Part shown: piece by piece, positions 52,896-61,351 of the stretch | Layout: each line of letters opens with the position of its first letter | Numbering within the stretch: the stretch's first letter is position 1 | The notes under the pieces: generated by a model | The model's input: the letters and a program-made list of their open reading frames with translations, nothing else | Told to the model about the DNA's origin: nothing | The model's database searches: none | Made by a program: the position numbers and the translations under genes | From: CAZGUX01 sp964529305 | Lineage (GTDB): Bacteria; Acidobacteriota; Terriglobia; Bryobacterales; Bryobacteraceae | Assembly (NCBI GenBank): GCA_964529305.1 | Contig: CAZGUX010000285.1 | Span: 49,184-113,183, forward strand | Direction of reading: 5' to 3' | DNA: 64,000 bases

Positions 52896-54737
52896 ATGAG
52901 ACTGGCACTCACGATTGCAAGCTTCGTCGTCCTGGCCGTACACGGAGTGGTGTTCTACGACCAGTTCTTCCACAAGTGGGAGAGGCATCAAACAGCCTAT
53001 TTCGACCAGGCCCGCGCGCGGTCGAAGAATGACGCCGAGCGGGCCGAGTTGGCGGACCGCAGCCCCAAGATCGAACAGATCCTGGTGACACAGTTCGGGG
53101 AGACACGCGTCGACCGGTGCACCACGTGCCACATCGCCTCCGACGACCCTCGCTTCCAAGGCCATTTCCAGCCGTTGAAAACGCACCCTTACCTCCCCAC
53201 CATGGGCGACGTGCAGCGCAACGGCCGATGGGAGCGGCGGCACAAGTTCGCCGACTTCGGCTGCACCGTCTGTCACGACGGCCAGGGCCGCGGCCTCGAA
53301 GAGCATTACAGCCACGGGAAAGACCACTATTGGCCGGATCCGCTGCTGGGCTACGTCGCGCAGGAAACCTGGAAGAAGGACTACCGGGCGCTACTGCTGG
53401 GTCCGGAGTACATGGAGGCCGCGTGCGCGCAGTGCCACACCGAAGAGAACTTCGCGGGCACCCCCTGGGTCAATCGCGGCCGCAAACTGTTCTTCGACAC
53501 CAACTGCTACGGCTGCCACAAGATCGAGGGCCTGTCGGAAGGTACCCTGGCCCCGGAGCTGACCGAATCAGGCCGGAAGTTCAAGGTGGACTACCTGTGG
53601 GAATCGCTGGTCGATCCCCGCGCCAACCTGTCGACCTCGTTCATGCCGAAGTTTAAATTGACCCGGGACGATTCCAAGGCTTTGGTGATTTTCCTGAAGA
53701 GCCGGAAAGGCGTCAACCTCAGCGAAACCTCCCTGAGCCGGTACCGTATGCGGTTGGCGCAATCCAGGGGCGAGGCGCCTGCCGCGGAGATCAAACCCGC
53801 GGCGACGACGGTCGATCTGACGGCGCGCGGGAAGGAATTGTTGAACGATCGTGCCTGCCTGGCGTGCCACAAACTGGGCGAGAAGGACGGCGGGATCGCG
53901 CCCGATCTCTCCTTTGAAGGGCTGCTGAAGGACGAGACGTGGATCTTTGAGCATTTCACCAACCCGCGGTCGCGGATGCCGGATTCGATCATGCCCGCGT
54001 TCCGGTTCGCCTCAAGCGATTTCAAGGCGTTGACGGTCTATCTGGGAAGCCTGAAGACGAAACCCTCCACCGCGGATCCCGCGCGAATGTACGACGCCCT
54101 GTGCGCACGCTGCCACGGCGAGAAGGGCGACGGCAAGGGGCCGGTCGCGATCTACGTCGATCCCTCCCCGCGCGATCTGACGAAAGCATCGTTCATGGCG
54201 AGCAAACCCGTGGACCGCTTTCTCGGAGCCATTCGCGAGGGCGTCGCCGGAACCTCCATGCCGGCCTGGAAGAACGCGTTGAGCGACGAGCAGATCCGCG
54301 GGATCTTCGATCACGTCGAGAAGGCCTTCGTCAAGGAGAAACGCCGGGAGTTGAAGGCGCGGGACGTGCCGGAGCGGAACCCGGTCGCCGCGTCGAAGGA
54401 GTCGATCACGCGCGGTGAAGCGACGTACCTCGCCCGATGCACCGGTTGCCACGGCCGGAAGGCCGACGGCAAAGGGCCGAATTCGCTCGACATCGATCCG
54501 CATCCGCGAAATCTACGCAACGTCTGGTTCGTGAATTGGGCGAGCGACCAGCGCCTGATGGAAGCGATTCTGTACGGGGTACAAGGCACGGCCATGCCCC
54601 CCTGGGTGGACTACGGGCTGTCGAAGAAAGACGCCGGGGACCTGGTGAACTACATCCGGAGTCTGAACCCCGCGCCCAAGACAGCGCAGTTGACAGCGAG
54701 TGCGAGCCCCGGCGGCACGGCCGCGGGCCTGGAGTGA
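52896..54737 (+). CDS. Heptaheme cytochrome c, membrane-anchored
   Basis: A 613-residue protein with one N-terminal membrane helix and seven CxxCH sites: CTTCH, CTVCH, CAQCH, CYGCH, CLACH, CARCH and CTGCH. The last two lie in tandem c-type domains (CARCHGEKGDGKG and CTGCHGRKADGKG), each closed by a distal methionine (SMPAWKN and AMPPWVDY) as in CcoP-type domains. The first five are in a longer irregular region. It takes the place of cytochrome c1 and probably also of CcoP, carrying electrons from the Rieske/b complex to the cbb3 oxidase encoded downstream. The gap to cytochrome b is six bases and to ccoN six bases. Confidence 0.9.
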   Translation: MRLALTIASFVVLAVHGVVFYDQFFHKWERHQTAYFDQARARSKNDAERAELADRSPKIEQILVTQFGETRVDRCTTCHIASDDPRFQGHFQPLKTHPYLPTMGDVQRNGRWERRHKFADFGCTVCHDGQGRGLEEHYSHGKDHYWPDPLLGYVAQETWKKDYRALLLGPEYMEAACAQCHTEENFAGTPWVNRGRKLFFDTNCYGCHKIEGLSEGTLAPELTESGRKFKVDYLWESLVDPRANLSTSFMPKFKLTRDDSKALVIFLKSRKGVNLSETSLSRYRMRLAQSRGEAPAAEIKPAATTVDLTARGKELLNDRACLACHKLGEKDGGIAPDLSFEGLLKDETWIFEHFTNPRSRMPDSIMPAFRFASSDFKALTVYLGSLKTKPSTADPARMYDALCARCHGEKGDGKGPVAIYVDPSPRDLTKASFMASKPVDRFLGAIREGVAGTSMPAWKNALSDEQIRGIFDHVEKAFVKEKRRELKARDVPERNPVAASKESITRGEATYLARCTGCHGRKADGKGPNSLDIDPHPRNLRNVWFVNWASDQRLMEAILYGVQGTAMPPWVDYGLSKKDAGDLVNYIRSLNPAPKTAQLTASASPGGTAAGLE

Positions 54738-54743
54738 TTCGAA

Positions 54744-56156
54744 ATGCCGGAAGAGAAACCAATTCAAACGACAGCGCCGGCGAGCGGCGTGGCGACCGCC
54801 GCCGCCCATGAGGACACGACGGCCAAGTGGTTCCTGGTCAGCGCGGTGATCTATTTCTTCATCGTCGGGATCGTCGCCCTGCTCATCGCCGCGAAGTTCG
54901 TCTGGCCTGAACTGCTGGGCACGGTGGCGATTTTTTCTTACGGCCGCCTGCGCGCTCTCCACGTCAACGGAATGTTGTTCGGATGGCTGCTGGCGGCGGA
55001 CATGGGCCTGGTGTTTTACCTGGTGCCGCGCCTGTGCGGCGTCAGACTGTGGAGTGAAAAGCTCGGCGTGGCGACCGCGGTCTTGTGGAATGCGATCATC
55101 CTGAGCGCCGTGGTCTGCCTGCTCGCCGGATGGAATCAGGGACTGGAGTACGCCGAGTTGCCCCTGGCCTTGGATGTCCTCGTCGTGGTGGCGTGGATCA
55201 TGTTCGGCGCCAATGTCTTCGGCACGGTCGGAACCCGGCGATACCCCCAGATGTACGTCTCGCTCTGGTACACCATGGGCTGCATTCTGTGGACTGCCTT
55301 CGTGTACCTGACCGGCAACTTTGCCGTCCTGTTCGCGACGGGCGTGAACCAGGCCAACCTCAACTGGATGTATGTCCACAACGCCGTGGGCCTGATCTTT
55401 ACCCCGGTCGGCCTGGCGCTAGCTTACTATTTCATCCCCAAGAGCGCCAACACACCCCTGCACAGCCACAAACTCTCCATGATCGGCTTCTGGTCGCTGG
55501 CCTTCGTGTACGTCTGGACGGGCGCGCACCACATGCTCCACGGGCCGATCTCACAGTGGCTACAAACCATCGCGATCGCCTTCTCGGTGATGCTGCTAAT
55601 TCCCGTCTGGACGGTGGTCTACAACTTCTTCGCCACGATGCAAGGGCAATGGCAGCAGATGCGGGAGAACGTGCCCTTGAAGTTCCTGATGTCGGGCGTC
55701 GTGTTCTACCTGCTCACCTGCTTCCAGGGTCCGATGCACAGCCTGCGGTCGGTCAACGCCATCGTCTCGAAGACGGACTGGATTCCGGGCCATGCGCACA
55801 TGGCGGTCCTGGGTGCGTTCTCGTTCTTCTCGATCGCCGGCAGCTACTACGTGATCCCGAGGCTCTTTCGCACCCGGCTGCATTCCGAACCCATGGCTAA
55901 CTGGAGCTACTGGTTCATGATGATCGGCGGCCTGGGATTCTTCGTGACTTTGTGGCTGGGCGGTTTCTGGCAGGGCTGGCAGTGGAATAACCCCGCGATT
56001 CCGTTCATCGACACGGTCAAGGCGCTCAAACCGGTGTGGACGGTGCGATTCTTCTCGGGCGTGATGATCTTCGTGGGCATCGCCCTGTTCCTCTACAACA
56101 TCCTGGCGACGATCACGAACTCATCGGCGCGCAAGGAAGTCTACACTGCGGTGTAA
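54744..56156 (+). CDS. ccoN: cbb3-type cytochrome c oxidase subunit I
   Basis: A 470-residue heme-copper oxidase core of about twelve membrane helices. Heme and copper ligands are in place: the low-spin histidine in RALHVNG, the CuB histidine in MYVHNAVG, the cross-linking tyrosine and paired histidines in FVYVWTGAHHMLH, and the H-x-H heme ligands in IPGHAHMAV. This tyrosine position (helix VII) marks the C-type (cbb3) oxidases. It reduces oxygen to water with high affinity in the cytoplasmic membrane. Confidence 0.94.
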   Translation: MPEEKPIQTTAPASGVATAAAHEDTTAKWFLVSAVIYFFIVGIVALLIAAKFVWPELLGTVAIFSYGRLRALHVNGMLFGWLLAADMGLVFYLVPRLCGVRLWSEKLGVATAVLWNAIILSAVVCLLAGWNQGLEYAELPLALDVLVVVAWIMFGANVFGTVGTRRYPQMYVSLWYTMGCILWTAFVYLTGNFAVLFATGVNQANLNWMYVHNAVGLIFTPVGLALAYYFIPKSANTPLHSHKLSMIGFWSLAFVYVWTGAHHMLHGPISQWLQTIAIAFSVMLLIPVWTVVYNFFATMQGQWQQMRENVPLKFLMSGVVFYLLTCFQGPMHSLRSVNAIVSKTDWIPGHAHMAVLGAFSFFSIAGSYYVIPRLFRTRLHSEPMANWSYWFMMIGGLGFFVTLWLGGFWQGWQWNNPAIPFIDTVKALKPVWTVRFFSGVMIFVGIALFLYNILATITNSSARKEVYTAV

Positions 56157-56166
56157 GGAGGCGACC

Positions 56167-56736
56167 ATGCTGAACAAAGCCGACAACAATGCCACCTACT
56201 TCGTCGTCATGGCGCTGATCTTCTTCTTCATCGGAGGTCTCCTGACCACGGTGGTCCCGCCGATCGTGGACAAAAGCTGGGCCAAGCCGTTCGAGAACAG
56301 CGACCCGGCCCAGGGACCGACCGGAAAGCTGCGCCAATACACCCAACTGGAACTCGCCGGGCGGGCCATCTATGTCCGGGAAGGGTGCTGGTACTGCCAC
56401 ACCCAGCAGACCCGCACCCTGCTGGCCGACACCAAGCGCTCCGGGTGGCGGGGCGTCGATTCCCCGATTTCGACCCCGGACGAGTTCGTTTTTGACAGCC
56501 CGCACCTGTTCGGCACCAAGCGCACGGGTCCGGATCTCTCCCGCGTTGGCGGCAAGTACGACACTCAGTGGCATAAGACGCATTTCCGGAATCCCAGGGA
56601 CCTGGTGCCCGGTTCCGTGATGCCGCCTTATCCCTGGATCGCCGGGAACGAGCAGGAGTTCACGGCAATGGTCGCTTACCTGCAGACACTGGGCCGGGCC
56701 AAGAACTGGCGCCCCGATCAAGATTTCGAGAAATGA
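56167..56736 (+). CDS. ccoO: cbb3-type oxidase subunit II, monoheme cytochrome c
   Basis: A 189-residue protein with one N-terminal membrane helix and one heme c site CWYCH (Cys74-Cys77-His78), followed by the TQQTR segment. The distal methionine is in GSVMPPYPW. FixO/CcoO proteins pass electrons to the CcoN heme b. It begins 10 bases after ccoN. Confidence 0.92.
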   Translation: MLNKADNNATYFVVMALIFFFIGGLLTTVVPPIVDKSWAKPFENSDPAQGPTGKLRQYTQLELAGRAIYVREGCWYCHTQQTRTLLADTKRSGWRGVDSPISTPDEFVFDSPHLFGTKRTGPDLSRVGGKYDTQWHKTHFRNPRDLVPGSVMPPYPWIAGNEQEFTAMVAYLQTLGRAKNWRPDQDFEK

Positions 56737-56745
56737 GGTAGGGAC

Positions 56746-56925
56746 ATGTTGCAGGACTATGTGTATCCGAGTATTTTCTTCTCCTATTCGCTGTTTTTCA
56801 TTTTTCTGGTGGGGGCGGTCTTCTTCTTCGTGCGTTCGTTCCAGGACGGGTACTGGGGCGCGCGGAGCGAGGAGGTGAAGTATCAGATGCTCTGCGACGA
56901 GGAGGAGTCCCATGGCCGGCGCTAA
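56746..56925 (+). CDS. ccoQ: CcoQ-like small membrane protein
   Basis: A 59-residue protein I translated between ccoO and the next gene: a short helix pair with the very aromatic segment IFFSYSLFFIFLVGAVFFFV, then an acidic C-terminus (RSEEVKYQMLCDEEESHG). Its place after ccoO and its single membrane helix fit CcoQ, which stabilises the oxidase, though sequence similarity is weak. It overlaps the following gene by 14 bp. Confidence 0.65.
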   Translation: MLQDYVYPSIFFSYSLFFIFLVGAVFFFVRSFQDGYWGARSEEVKYQMLCDEEESHGRR

Positions 56926-57208
56926 GGAAACCAAGGACTACGCCGGAGGGTGGATCACCGAGCGGAAAGGGACCGGTGTTCCCGCATTTCTCAAGGCGTC
57001 GTACATCGTGATCGCTTCTTCCGCCGTTGCCTATTTGATCGTCTACCTCTACGGCGAGACCACGCACTCGGACCGCGGCAACCTGGTGCAGCAGTTCAAC
57101 CGCGTGACACAGACCTCGGAAGCGTTCATGTACGCGGTGGCGGCCATGGCCGCGGCGTTTCTCGGAGCAATGATCGCGTTCGCGTACCGGAAGCCGCACG
57201 ACGATTGA
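56912..57208 (+). CDS. Heme-free membrane protein in the CcoP position
   Basis: A 98-residue protein with two predicted membrane helices (YIVIASSAVAYLIVYLYG and MYAVAAMAAAFLGAMIAF). Its N-terminus, DYAGGWITERKGTGVPAFLKA, recalls the segment before the anchor helix of CcoP, but there is no CxxCH at all. It begins inside the CcoQ-like gene. The position is that of ccoP in standard cbb3 operons. It may be a reduced CcoP anchor or an unrelated assembly factor. Confidence 0.6.
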   Translation: MAGAKETKDYAGGWITERKGTGVPAFLKASYIVIASSAVAYLIVYLYGETTHSDRGNLVQQFNRVTQTSEAFMYAVAAMAAAFLGAMIAFAYRKPHDD

Positions 57209-57223
57209 CGCCGAAGAGGACCC

Positions 57224-59164
57224 ATGTCGCTCGTACAGATCCAGCCGCCGGACGCGACCGATTACTGGATGCGGATGGTCAAGTGCCAGGACGCGTGCCC
57301 GGTGCACACCGATGCCTGCGGCTATGTCACGGCCATCGCGGAAGGGCGGTATCCGGAAGCCTATCGCATCGCCCGGGCAACCAACCCGTTCGCCTCGATC
57401 TGCGGGCGGGTTTGCGGAGCGCCGTGTGAAGTGAACTGCCGCCGCGGATCCCTTGACGCACCGGTCTCGATTCGGGCGCTCAAGCGCTTCGTGACGGACC
57501 GCTTCGGACCGGAAAGCGGCGACACCGCCGTGTACCAGGCCGGCTGCAACGACCGGATGCTGCCGCCCAATCGGGGCGACTTTGAACGCGTGGCGGTGAT
57601 CGGCGCCGGCGTCTCGGGCTTGACGGTCGCGCACGACCTGACACGGATCGGATACCGCGTCACCGTGTTCGAGGCCTATTCGGAGCCGGGCGGGATGTTG
57701 ACTGTGGGTGTGCCCGTGTTCCGCCTGCCGCGCGAACTCGTCCGGGCGGAGATTGAAGCCATCGTGGGAATGGGCGTCGAGCTGAAGTGCAACATGAAGC
57801 TTGGGCGCGACTTCACCGTCAACGACCTGCGGCGGCAGGGGTACCGGGCGATCTTCCTCGGAGTCGGCCTGCCGAAAGGGCGCAAACTGCCTATCCCCGG
57901 CGCAGACTTGCCCAACGTCTACGACGGCCTCGACTTCCTGCGCACGTTCAACGAAGGGAAGCCGCTGCCCCTCGGCAAGCGCATCGTCGTGATTGGCGGC
58001 GGCAATGTGGCTTATGACGTGGCCCGATCGGCGCTCCGGCCGGTGGAATCCGAAGCCACCCGCGAGGAGTCGGAAGCGGAAATCGAGCGCGGCGAAAAGA
58101 CGGCTTACGACATTGCGCGCTCGGCATTGCGGATGAGCGGCGACAAGCAGGTGCACCTGGTTTGCCTGGAACAGCGCGTCGAGATGCCGGCCGACAAGCG
58201 TGAGATCGAGGAGGGCGAAGAGGAAGGCATCCGCCTCTACAACGGGCGCGGGCCCAGAGAGATCATCGCCGCCAAGGGCAAGGCGATCGCTTTGAAGACC
58301 ATCCGGTGCACGTCGGTGTTCGACGCGAACGGCCGCTTCAATCCGGTCTTTGATGACTCGGAGATCCTGAACATTGAAGCGGACACGATCCTGTTCGCCA
58401 TCGGCCAGACCTCCGATCTGTCGTTCCTGTCACCCGAAGACGGCGTGGAGAGCGCGCGCGGATTGATCAAGGTGAATCCCGACACCTACCAGACGACGGC
58501 TCCGGACGTGTTCGCCTGCGGAGACATCGCGCACGGGCCGAGGCTGTTCATTCACGCCGTCGCTTCGGCGCAGATCGCGGCCAGATCCATGCACGACTAT
58601 CTGCGCGGCTCCCGGACAGACGTCGTGGTGCAGAAGAAGTGGGCGCCCGCCGCCTATGCCATGCACGACAACTGGCCCCGGATCCGCCGGGTGGAGCCGC
58701 CCGTGATCGAAGCCGAACAGCGGCAGTCGTCGGTCGACATTGTCGAGCTGAGCTACCCGGAAGCGGCCGCCCGGCGCCAGGCCGAGCGCTGTCTCCGGTG
58801 CAACGTCAACACCGTCTTCGATACGGCCATCTGCATCGCCTGCAACGGCTGTGTCGACATCTGCCCGCAGAACCTGATCCGGCTGCTCGGCCTGGGCCAA
58901 CTGACGTCCGAGAACGGGTTCCTGGCGATGGCGGCGGCCAGTTTCGGAATGCCGCCCGCCGAGTTCAAAGCGCTGCCGGCCGAGGAACTGAACGCGCTCG
59001 GCGGCGTGATGATGAAAGACGAATCCACCTGCATCCGTTGCGCGATGTGCGCGTCTCGATGCCCCACGCACGCCATCACCATGCAGCGCTTCGAGTTCAC
59101 GCGGGAATGCGTGAACGTCCCCGTCCGCAATGCCAGGCTGATCTACGAACGCGCCTCCCCATGA
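57224..59164 (+). CDS. GltD-like FAD/NAD oxidoreductase with N- and C-terminal Fe-S sites
   Basis: A 646-residue flavoprotein like the small subunit of glutamate synthase/AegA. The N-terminal Fe-S region has CQDACPVH and CGRVCGAPCEVNCRRG; FAD is bound by AVIGAGVSGLTVA and NAD(P) by VVIGGGNVAYDVA; the ATG-like motif FACGDIA follows. The C-terminus adds a ferredoxin pair (CIACNGCVDICPQN and CIRCAMCASRCPTH). Two near-identical 10-residue stretches, AYDVARSALR (58010-58039) and AYDIARSALR (58103-58132), lie 31 codons apart and suggest an internal duplication right after the NAD motif. It probably feeds NAD(P)H or ferredoxin electrons into oxidase assembly or a redox chain. It overlaps the SafE gene. 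Confidence 0.87.
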   Translation: MSLVQIQPPDATDYWMRMVKCQDACPVHTDACGYVTAIAEGRYPEAYRIARATNPFASICGRVCGAPCEVNCRRGSLDAPVSIRALKRFVTDRFGPESGDTAVYQAGCNDRMLPPNRGDFERVAVIGAGVSGLTVAHDLTRIGYRVTVFEAYSEPGGMLTVGVPVFRLPRELVRAEIEAIVGMGVELKCNMKLGRDFTVNDLRRQGYRAIFLGVGLPKGRKLPIPGADLPNVYDGLDFLRTFNEGKPLPLGKRIVVIGGGNVAYDVARSALRPVESEATREESEAEIERGEKTAYDIARSALRMSGDKQVHLVCLEQRVEMPADKREIEEGEEEGIRLYNGRGPREIIAAKGKAIALKTIRCTSVFDANGRFNPVFDDSEILNIEADTILFAIGQTSDLSFLSPEDGVESARGLIKVNPDTYQTTAPDVFACGDIAHGPRLFIHAVASAQIAARSMHDYLRGSRTDVVVQKKWAPAAYAMHDNWPRIRRVEPPVIEAEQRQSSVDIVELSYPEAAARRQAERCLRCNVNTVFDTAICIACNGCVDICPQNLIRLLGLGQLTSENGFLAMAAASFGMPPAEFKALPAEELNALGGVMMKDESTCIRCAMCASRCPTHAITMQRFEFTRECVNVPVRNARLIYERASP

Positions 59165-59854
59165 CCTCAGCAGACTACGCCATGATGTTCGGCCTGGGCT
59201 TGGCCGGCAGCCTGCACTGCGTCCAGATGTGCGGGCCGCTGGTGCTCTCGATCGGAATACCGATTGCCTCTGAGCCGAGAACCCGGCAGGCGGCGGCGCA
59301 CCTTGCCTACAACCTGGGGCGCGTGACCACCTATGCGTCGCTGGGCGCGGTGGCGGGCTGGCTCGGCGCCGGCATGACGTGGGCGGGACGGTTGGCGGGC
59401 ATCGAGAACACGGCCGCGATGGTGGCCGGCGGGTTCATGGTGATGGCCGGCCTGTTGATGATGGATCTGGTCCGCGCTCCGTTCCCTGGTCCGGATTGGA
59501 CCGGCTTCCTGGCTGTCGAGGGCCGCTGGCCGGCTGCTGCAGTCGCCGGCCCTGCGAACCCGCTTCGGCATGGGGCTGCTGTTGGGCTTGCTGCCGTGCG
59601 GCCTGATTTACGCCGCCCTGCTCAAATCGGTGGCAACGGCCGATGGATGGAGTGGAGCCGCGAGTATGCTCCTCTTCGGATTGGGCACCGCGGCGCCACT
59701 CGTGGCCGTCGGCCTGTTTTCCGGGGTTGTGGGGCGCTGGTTCGCCGGCCGCTCCAGCCGGTGGGCCGCGGTCTCGGTCACCGCGATGGGGATGTTGCTG
59801 ATCTGGCGTGGATGGATGCCTGTCACTTTAGCGGCGAGTTGTCATCCTCATTGA
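59161..59854 (+). CDS. Sulfite exporter TauE/SafE family membrane protein, apparent frameshift
   Basis: The ATG at 59161 overlaps the previous stop and opens with MTSADYAMMFGLGLAGSLHC followed by CGPLVLSIG, the SafE/UrtH-type N-terminus with its HC...MCGP motif. After about residue 110 this frame becomes non-membrane-like. In the next frame (stop at 59854) the sequence continues as RLLQSPALRTRFGMGLLLG, then LLPCGLIYAALL and AAPLVAVGLF, the expected second half. The switch needs a +1 shift between about 59490 and 59530. This family is the CcoH/SafE-type partner seen in cbb3 and copper loci. I annotate it as one gene of about 230 residues whose frameshift may be a sequence error. Confidence 0.78.
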
Positions 59855-59876
59855 TGAAGCGAAAGGCCCACCTGAT

Positions 59877-61205
59877 ATGGGGAGTCGTACCGTCGCCAAA
59901 CCACCCGCCGTTCCGCGCTCCGCGCCTCCCCGCTCCACCTATCACCGCTTTCGCAAGTGGTTTCACTTTGTCTGTTTCCTGATCTTCTGCGCCCTGCCGT
60001 TCTTCAACGTCATGCGTTTCGATATTCCGAAGCAGCGATTCTACTTCGCGGGCTACGAGCTGTGGATCAACGAGTTCGGAATCCTCTTCTTCGCCATGAT
60101 GTTCCTGCTGTTCGTGATCGCGGCGGCCGCGATGGTCTATGGGCGCGTTTACTGCAGCTACATGTGCCCGCAGATGATCTTCAGCGAGGCCTCGCTGTGG
60201 CTGGAGCAGCGGCTGCGGCGGCACATGAACAAGTACTACATTCAGTGGCCGGTGAAACGGCGCGAGCTTGTCGTCAAAACGGGGTTCTACGCGGTCGTGT
60301 TAGTGGCAAGCGTCTTTCTGGCGTTTGTCTTTATTGCTTATTTCGTGGAGCCGCGGGACCTGTTGGCCCGGCTCGCTTCGCTCGATGTCGTGACCGCGGG
60401 GGGCATTTCCGGCGCGGTGACCACGACCTTGACGTTTCTCGACTTTGCCTTCCTGAGGCAGCGATTCTGCACCACGGTCTGTCCCTACGGGTATCTGCAG
60501 GGCATGCTCTCGGACGGCAATACGCTGCTGGTCCACTATCGCGATGAGGGGAAGGCCTGCATCGAGTGCAAGAAATGTGTGCGCATCTGTCATATGGGCA
60601 TTGACATCCGCGAATCGCCCTACCAGATCGAATGCATCCACTGCGGCGAGTGCATCGACGCGTGCGACGACGTGCTGGGGCGACTCGGCAAGCCGGGCCT
60701 GATTCATTATGCATGGGGCGAGCGCGGAGCGACCTTCGCGGAAAAAGGAATCCCGTGGTGGCAGCGCCTCGGAATCCGCGATGCCAAGCGGGTCGTCGTG
60801 CTGCTGGTCATTCTGTTCTACGTGAGCGGCCTGACGGTGGCCTTGTCGATGCGGCGAAACGTCCTGGTACGGTTGAGCCCGGAACGGGCCACGTTGTTCA
60901 CCATGGCGGACAACGGCGAGGTGTTGAACCTGTTCCGGCTGGAAATCGCCAACCGCGGAAGCCGCCCCGCCGGCGTCCGGATTTCGCTCGAAGCCCTGCC
61001 GGGCGCACGCCTGGTGATGCCGCGAAATCCGGTGAGCGTCGCCGCCGGACAGGAGTTCACCGAACAGATTCAGATTGCCGCGCCCCCGACGGGAGGTCCC
61101 GCGCCGGGCGTCAACCACTTTCGCTTCATCACCGAATCGCAGCCGGACAACGCACGCGATGAGGTGGCGATGACGTTCATCATGCCGGAGGGAAAAGCCA
61201 AGTGA
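59877..61205 (+). CDS. ccoG: CcoG (FixG/RdxA) cbb3 oxidase accessory ferredoxin
   Basis: A 442-residue membrane protein with five helices in the first 250 residues and the CcoG cysteine sets: CSYMCP and CTTVCPYG in membrane segments, then two ferredoxin motifs CIECKKCVRICHMG and CIHCGECIDACD. The C-terminal 120 residues form an Ig-like domain (LFRLEIANRGSRPAGV). CcoG reduces Cu(II) for CcoI/CcoA copper delivery to CcoN. The ATG at 59877 gives the full N-terminus. The stop overlaps the next start (GTGA). Confidence 0.93.
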   Translation: MGSRTVAKPPAVPRSAPPRSTYHRFRKWFHFVCFLIFCALPFFNVMRFDIPKQRFYFAGYELWINEFGILFFAMMFLLFVIAAAAMVYGRVYCSYMCPQMIFSEASLWLEQRLRRHMNKYYIQWPVKRRELVVKTGFYAVVLVASVFLAFVFIAYFVEPRDLLARLASLDVVTAGGISGAVTTTLTFLDFAFLRQRFCTTVCPYGYLQGMLSDGNTLLVHYRDEGKACIECKKCVRICHMGIDIRESPYQIECIHCGECIDACDDVLGRLGKPGLIHYAWGERGATFAEKGIPWWQRLGIRDAKRVVVLLVILFYVSGLTVALSMRRNVLVRLSPERATLFTMADNGEVLNLFRLEIANRGSRPAGVRISLEALPGARLVMPRNPVSVAAGQEFTEQIQIAAPPTGGPAPGVNHFRFITESQPDNARDEVAMTFIMPEGKAK

Positions 61206-61345
61206 ATCCGAAGCTGTTCTTGGGAGGCGTCTTCGCCCTGTTCGTCGGGATTCTGCTCTTTGCGTGGTGGGAAGCGGAGCGGGCGAACCCGGTGCTGCTC
61301 GACAGCCGGGGCCGGCCTGTCCGGTCGCACGCTACCCGTCCATAG
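61202..61345 (+). CDS. 47-residue membrane protein in the CcoH slot
   Basis: A GTG start overlapping the CcoG stop leads into NPKLFLGGVFALFVGILLF, one membrane helix, then AWWEAERANPVLLDSRGRPV and a basic tail, ending at TAG 61343. It lies between ccoG and ccoI, where ccoH (fixH) normally sits. It is far shorter than FixH (about 150-170 residues) and keeps only one helix. It begins by overlap and ends six bases before ccoI, so translation is likely real. Confidence 0.6.
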   Translation: MNPKLFLGGVFALFVGILLFAWWEAERANPVLLDSRGRPVRSHATRP

Positions 61346-61351
61346 AGGACC

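Noticed and set aside
59853..59982. Small + frame starting at a TGATG overlap with the SafE stop
   Set aside because: It overlaps ccoG in another frame and encodes a proline-rich peptide without a helix; the ATG at 59877 gives the conserved CcoG N-terminus.
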